This document shows positions 41,810 to 44,765 of a DNA stretch of 44,765 bases, piece after piece. The position numbers and the translations under genes were made by a program. The stretch lies in assembly GCA_025454925.1 (NCBI GenBank), contig JALONM010000028.1:1-44765 (forward strand), given 5' to 3'. The notes below the pieces were generated by a model that was given only the letters and a program-made list of their open reading frames with translations, was not told the DNA's origin and made no database searches. How positions within the stretch are numbered: the stretch's first letter is position 1; every line of letters starts with the position of its first letter. Source of the DNA: Cytophagaceae bacterium (lineage in GTDB: Bacteria; Bacteroidota; Bacteroidia; Cytophagales; Cytophagaceae).

Positions 41810-42385
41810 TTGAATTTGAATACTACAGGGAAACAAATACAAGACTTAATCTTGGCCGGAAAAGATGATGAGGTTCTTAAACGGCTGTATAGTAGTATTT
41901 TCCCCAAAACTAAATCGTACATCCTCAAACACGGCGGATCCCGGGAAGAAGCGGAAGACTTATTCCAGGATTGTGTGCTGATGGTATATACGAAATGTAA
42001 GTCTGGACAACTATCCCTGGTGGACAATATTGGTGGTTTTATGATGCAGATTGTAAAAAACCGCTGGATTAACCGGACGAAGCAGTTGCACCGGCAGCAG
42101 TCCATGCCAGATCTGCCGGAGATGCCGGAAGAATATGGCATTATTGAATGGATGCAGGATGCAGAAAAAGCCTCCACCTTGCAATGGATGATGGACCAGA
42201 TCGGCGAAAAATGCCGGGAGTTGTTGTGGCTTTCCGTCTTTCAGAAATTATCGATGGAAGAAATTGCCCAGAAATTGGGATTTACCAATGCCAATGCAGC
42301 CAAAACGAATAATTATCGCTGCAAGGAGAAATTGATACAATTACTGGATAAAAAACCTGGATTGAGAAGTATATTAAAAAGTTAG
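41810..42385 (+). CDS. ECF-type RNA polymerase sigma factor
   Basis: About 191 residues. Region 2 shows the core-binding and -10 recognition pattern (LKRLYSSIFPKTKSYILKHG, then EEAEDLFQDCVLMVYTKCKSG), and region 4 the helix-turn-helix LSMEEIAQKLGFTNANAAKTNNYRCKEKL. No ATG exists in frame before the conserved core. TTG codons occur at 41777, 41810 and 41816; 41810 gives a normal-length N-terminus. It should direct RNA polymerase to a small envelope-related regulon and be held by the membrane protein encoded next. The gap to that gene is 3 bases. Confidence 0.8.
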   Translation: MNLNTTGKQIQDLILAGKDDEVLKRLYSSIFPKTKSYILKHGGSREEAEDLFQDCVLMVYTKCKSGQLSLVDNIGGFMMQIVKNRWINRTKQLHRQQSMPDLPEMPEEYGIIEWMQDAEKASTLQWMMDQIGEKCRELLWLSVFQKLSMEEIAQKLGFTNANAAKTNNYRCKEKLIQLLDKKPGLRSILKS

Positions 42386-42388
42386 TGC

Positions 42389-43477
42389 TTGGAAGATACA
42401 TTCAAACGATATGAACAAATAGACGCTTACCTCGAAGGGTCTCTTTCCGAGCAGGAGCGGCGCGCATTCGAGCAAACGATGGCTACGGATGATTCGCTGA
42501 GAGCCTTGGTTGACAAACAGCGGGAAGCTCACGAATGGCTGTTTGCCATGAAACTGAGTGCTGTAAAATCTAAAATGAAGGAAGATTTTCAGCAGGGAGT
42601 TCCTGATCGCGTGGCGCGTTGGCAACAAGTTAAAAAACTGGGCATGCTCACGCTGGCCTTGCTCGTGCTGTCGGGAACGGTGTATTACTTCTTTCCTAAG
42701 AAAAACAAAACGGTTTCCATTTCATCTTCTGAAATAAGCACTCAGGTATCTTCGCCTGCACCTGTTTCGGAGGGAGAAGAATCGCCTTTACCAGATCAAC
42801 ACAAACGAAGTGTAGTTAAGAGTTCTGCGATGCCTTTGGCCTCGGAGCTTAATACCGCAACCACGGAGAAGGATTCTGGTAATTCTGCTACGACCATCAC
42901 ACGTCCGCCGGATTCTGCCGCAAAAACGGATGTAGCTAATGAGTCTCCTGATTCCGATAAGCTTCCAGTAACACCAGCATGTTTACGCAAAAATATTTTG
43001 CAACAGGTAGATGTATTTCAGGGATGTGCGGGCAAAACGGAAAGTTATATTCGTTTGTCGGAAGCCTGGGAACCTACTTCAGAGTTTCGTCTGAACCAAG
43101 GCAGGTATACTGCCCAGCGTTCATTCTATCGGGTGCCTGAAGGTCAGCATATCCTTGTAGTGCGCGATAGCAAAGGATGCCTTGATTCGGCAACGGTTTG
43201 GGTGCGTGAGAAAAAATGTGAAGCTCCTGTTCAGACGTATGCATTCCGACCTGCAACAGAAATGCTGGAACTGCCTATTCAAGACGGACAACACTACAGG
43301 GTACTCACCAAGAATGGAAAGGAAGTCGCTAAGGGAACGTTGATACAAGGTCAACTGCAATGGAATGGACAAGATTTCTCCGGGCAAATACTGGAAGCAG
43401 GCTTATACATCGTTCAGGTATTTGGTGAAAATTCCAACCAAGTAATTTCGACCTATCACGTTACCATAGTACCTTAA
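42389..43477 (+). CDS. Membrane anti-sigma-like protein with SprB-type and CHU_C-like external domain
   Basis: 362 residues from a TTG start 3 bases after the sigma-factor stop. Residues 1-75 are cytoplasmic and resemble an anti-sigma domain (IDAYLEGSLSEQERRAFEQ). One membrane helix (LGMLTLALLVLSGTVYYFF, about 87-105) leads to a Ser/Thr/Pro-rich linker (~110-200) and then two small beta domains: one with a SprB-repeat-like ending (VPEGQHILVVRDSKGCLDS) and a last one with LQWNGQDFSGQILEAGLYIV, like the gliding-motility CHU_C domain. It should sense an external or periplasmic signal and release the sigma factor. The beta domains suggest a link to T9SS or adhesion, matching the PorP/SprF-like neighbour. 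Confidence 0.7.
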   Translation: MEDTFKRYEQIDAYLEGSLSEQERRAFEQTMATDDSLRALVDKQREAHEWLFAMKLSAVKSKMKEDFQQGVPDRVARWQQVKKLGMLTLALLVLSGTVYYFFPKKNKTVSISSSEISTQVSSPAPVSEGEESPLPDQHKRSVVKSSAMPLASELNTATTEKDSGNSATTITRPPDSAAKTDVANESPDSDKLPVTPACLRKNILQQVDVFQGCAGKTESYIRLSEAWEPTSEFRLNQGRYTAQRSFYRVPEGQHILVVRDSKGCLDSATVWVREKKCEAPVQTYAFRPATEMLELPIQDGQHYRVLTKNGKEVAKGTLIQGQLQWNGQDFSGQILEAGLYIVQVFGENSNQVISTYHVTIVP

Positions 43478-43967
43478 GATTGTACATATCATACGGAAGA
43501 TTTCATTACTCTATTCCCTTGGTGCATTTACATGGCTTGGGCTGATTGAATCGAGTTTCTTCGAAAAGCAAGGTGTCAGGACTTTTAAATGGATCAATAC
43601 TTCCAGGATGTATTTGTGCAGAAGTTGGGAGTGGGGTAAGGATGGAAGATTGCTTTAGAATGCGTATGAAGCACAAAGAATTTAAGCTCGCTGAGCGTTT
43701 GCAGACAAAAGATCAAACTCCCTCAGAGGAGCGATTAACAGCCATTTCCATTCATGCTTCGGTTCCTGCCAAATCTTTTGAAAGGGATCGGCTAAAAGAG
43801 CGGAATTTTATAACAATTCCATCGGTCAGTTGGTGGCTCGTACAAGTTTTCGTGGTTTTTCAAGTACTGGAAAGTTTTCGATTGTACGGGGTTTAAGTGT
43901 AAAAGAAGTACAAGTGTTAAATAGTCCAACATATTCTCCCTATTTATTATCTTTGAGAAGGTGAAGT
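43478..43967. other. Intergenic stretch, no supported gene
   Basis: An open frame at 43546-43896 exists but its residues look random (mixed Cys, Met and basic residues, no hydrophobic pattern of a domain). The only feature I support is TATCTTTG at 43948-43955, an exact -7 element 12 bases before the next ATG; no TTTG is seen at -33. Confidence 0.5.
43948..43955 (+). promoter_or_regulatory. Bacteroidota -7 element of the LRR gene
   Basis: TATCTTTG matches TAnnTTTG, 12 bases upstream of ATG 43968. The -33 half is not convincing. Confidence 0.45.
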
Positions 43968-44765
43968 ATGTATAAACGAATACCCATATTGTTTTTGTGG
44001 TTGCTGATGAATCACTTATCGGCATGGACCCAGTCTGTGGTAATTCCTGATCCTAATTTCAGGGCGTACCTGGTCAGCACCCATCCAACCTTGATGAATG
44101 GTTCGCAGCAATTAATTTTGAGTGCCGCCAATGCGTTTACTGGCACCGTCAATTGTTCCAACCGTTCGATTTCCAACCTGAGTGGCATCGAACATTTTCA
44201 CAGCATGCTTACGTTGGATTGCAGCAATAATCAGATCAGCGCATTTCCAAGTCTTGCTTCGTTGAGTGCTTTGCAAACGCTTACCTGCAATAATAATCAG
44301 CTCAGCACCATCAATGGTTTGGGATCGCTCACTGCCTTGCGGTTTTTAACTTGCAGTCACAATCAAATAACCAGTTTGCCTGGGCTTGGAAACTTAACTC
44401 AATTGGAAATTTTGAATTTGCCCGGCACCACAACTCCTGGGCGTCCGCGCACTTCAACGGTCAATGGCTTGCCCAAGAGCGCTATCAACATCACGATTGA
44501 TGGCATCAATGCGCAAGACAACTTACTGAAATCAACCGACGGCTTTTTTACTTACGTTCGTCCGCGTACTGACGCGATTGAAGAAGTAACGCTTTCCACT
44601 GCCAATCCGGGCGCTGAAAGCTCCGCCGAAGGTGCCGTGCAAATCAAATTTGTGACGCGTGGCGGCACCAACGAATACCACGGCGGCCTTTATGAATATC
44701 ACCGCAATCCTTCGTTACAAGCCAATTACTGGTTTAACAACCGCGACTTGCGTGCTCCGGCAGGA
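43968..44765 (+). CDS. Partial: secreted LRR protein joined in frame to a TonB-receptor plug (probable chimera)
   Basis: Open from ATG 43968 to the window end (266 codons, no stop). Residues 1-22 are a signal peptide (MYKRIPILFLWLLMNHLSAW). Residues ~25-145 are a Bacteroidota leucine-rich-repeat protein (VIPDPNFRAYL, then repeats such as LQTLTCNNNQLSTINGLGSL and LRFLTCSHNQITSLPGLGNL). From about residue 150 the sequence is of another kind: TSTVNGLPKSAINITIDGIN, then DAIEEVTLSTANPGAES, GAVQIKFVTRGGTNEYHGG and ANYWFNNRDLRAP, the plug domain of Oar/CarboxypepD_reg TonB-dependent receptors typical of Acidobacteriota. GC content rises at the same point. The receptor lacks its own signal and N-terminal regulatory domain. 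Most likely two genomes joined during assembly near 44400-44430; a true fusion is less likely. Confidence 0.7.
   Translation, partial: MYKRIPILFLWLLMNHLSAWTQSVVIPDPNFRAYLVSTHPTLMNGSQQLILSAANAFTGTVNCSNRSISNLSGIEHFHSMLTLDCSNNQISAFPSLASLSALQTLTCNNNQLSTINGLGSLTALRFLTCSHNQITSLPGLGNLTQLEILNLPGTTTPGRPRTSTVNGLPKSAINITIDGINAQDNLLKSTDGFFTYVRPRTDAIEEVTLSTANPGAESSAEGAVQIKFVTRGGTNEYHGGLYEYHRNPSLQANYWFNNRDLRAPAG

Noticed and set aside
41773-42177. 134-codon open frame antisense to the ECF sigma factor
   Set aside because: It mirrors the sigma gene, has random composition, and the plus strand has clear sigma regions 2 and 4.
43546-43896. Open frame of 116 codons between the anti-sigma and LRR genes
   Set aside because: No signal peptide, domain pattern or family resemblance; residues look random and there is no start context.
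1-44765. tRNA or rRNA genes, CRISPR array, insertion sequence
   Set aside because: Looked for tRNA T-loop patterns, regularly spaced repeats and transposase motifs on both strands; none could be supported. The two GC-rich elements are single hairpin blocks, not arrays.

Overview
The window reads as a chromosomal segment from a free-living member of the Bacteroidota. Supporting signs are type IX secretion (T9SS) sorting and PorP/SprF-like proteins, a long amidophosphoribosyltransferase of the Bacteroidota type, M43 metalloprotease and WG/MORN-type secreted proteins, promoters of the TTTG-N18-20-TAnnTTTG class, few Shine-Dalgarno sequences, and GC-rich intergenic hairpin repeats of a kind I recall from this phylum. 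The last ~350 bases look like DNA from another phylum (Acidobacteriota-like TonB receptor), joined in frame to a Bacteroidota leucine-rich-repeat gene. That end is probably an assembly chimera.

Layout. 67-1792: two plus-strand secreted/lipoprotein genes with MORN-like and WG repeats. 2114-14878 (minus strand): one tightly packed exopolysaccharide (EPS) operon, in transcription order a membrane-anchored receiver protein, Wza-type export lipoprotein, Wzc-type co-polymerase with a degenerate kinase domain, Wzx-type flippase, GT4 glycosyltransferase, Wzy-type polymerase, a large APH/nucleotidyltransferase/thymidylate-kinase-like fusion, a hexapeptide acyltransferase and two GT4 glycosyltransferases. 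14879-15491: its regulatory region, with a sigma-54 type -24/-12 element and an upstream dyad. 15492-19886 (minus): sigma-54 activator (NtrC type) followed by a multi-PAS hybrid kinase with receiver and Hpt domains. 20138-22734 (plus): an H-NOX haem nitric-oxide sensor and a hybrid kinase that begins with the H-NOX-associated HNOBA domain. 22731-27012 (minus): purF, an orphan nuoN and a SAM hydroxide adenosyltransferase. 27091-31587 (plus): phoH, a T9SS-secreted metalloprotease, comEC. 31815-32249 (minus): a small membrane protein. 32638-35129 (plus): small lipoprotein, L,D-transpeptidase, an unknown protein, plsC-type acyltransferase, gatC. 35330-40571 (plus): a TPR membrane protein and a Cache/HAMP/GAF sensor without an output domain. 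40842-43477: a divergent PorP/SprF-like gene and an ECF sigma/anti-sigma pair. 43968-end: the LRR/TonB-plug hybrid.

Main idea. The regulatory block and the EPS operon form a coherent circuit. H-NOX binds NO, the HNOBA-containing kinase reads it, phosphate may pass through the Hpt domain of the neighbouring hybrid kinase to the NtrC-type regulator, and that regulator would activate the sigma-54 promoter of the EPS operon. A dyad, TTCYCA-N3-TGGGAA, occurs four times between the NtrC and H-NOX genes and once about 108 bases upstream of the predicted EPS start site, where enhancer-binding sites usually lie. This suggests NO-controlled matrix production by a route different from the cyclic-di-GMP H-NOX pathways known in Proteobacteria. 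The domain assignments are strong; the wiring is inference.
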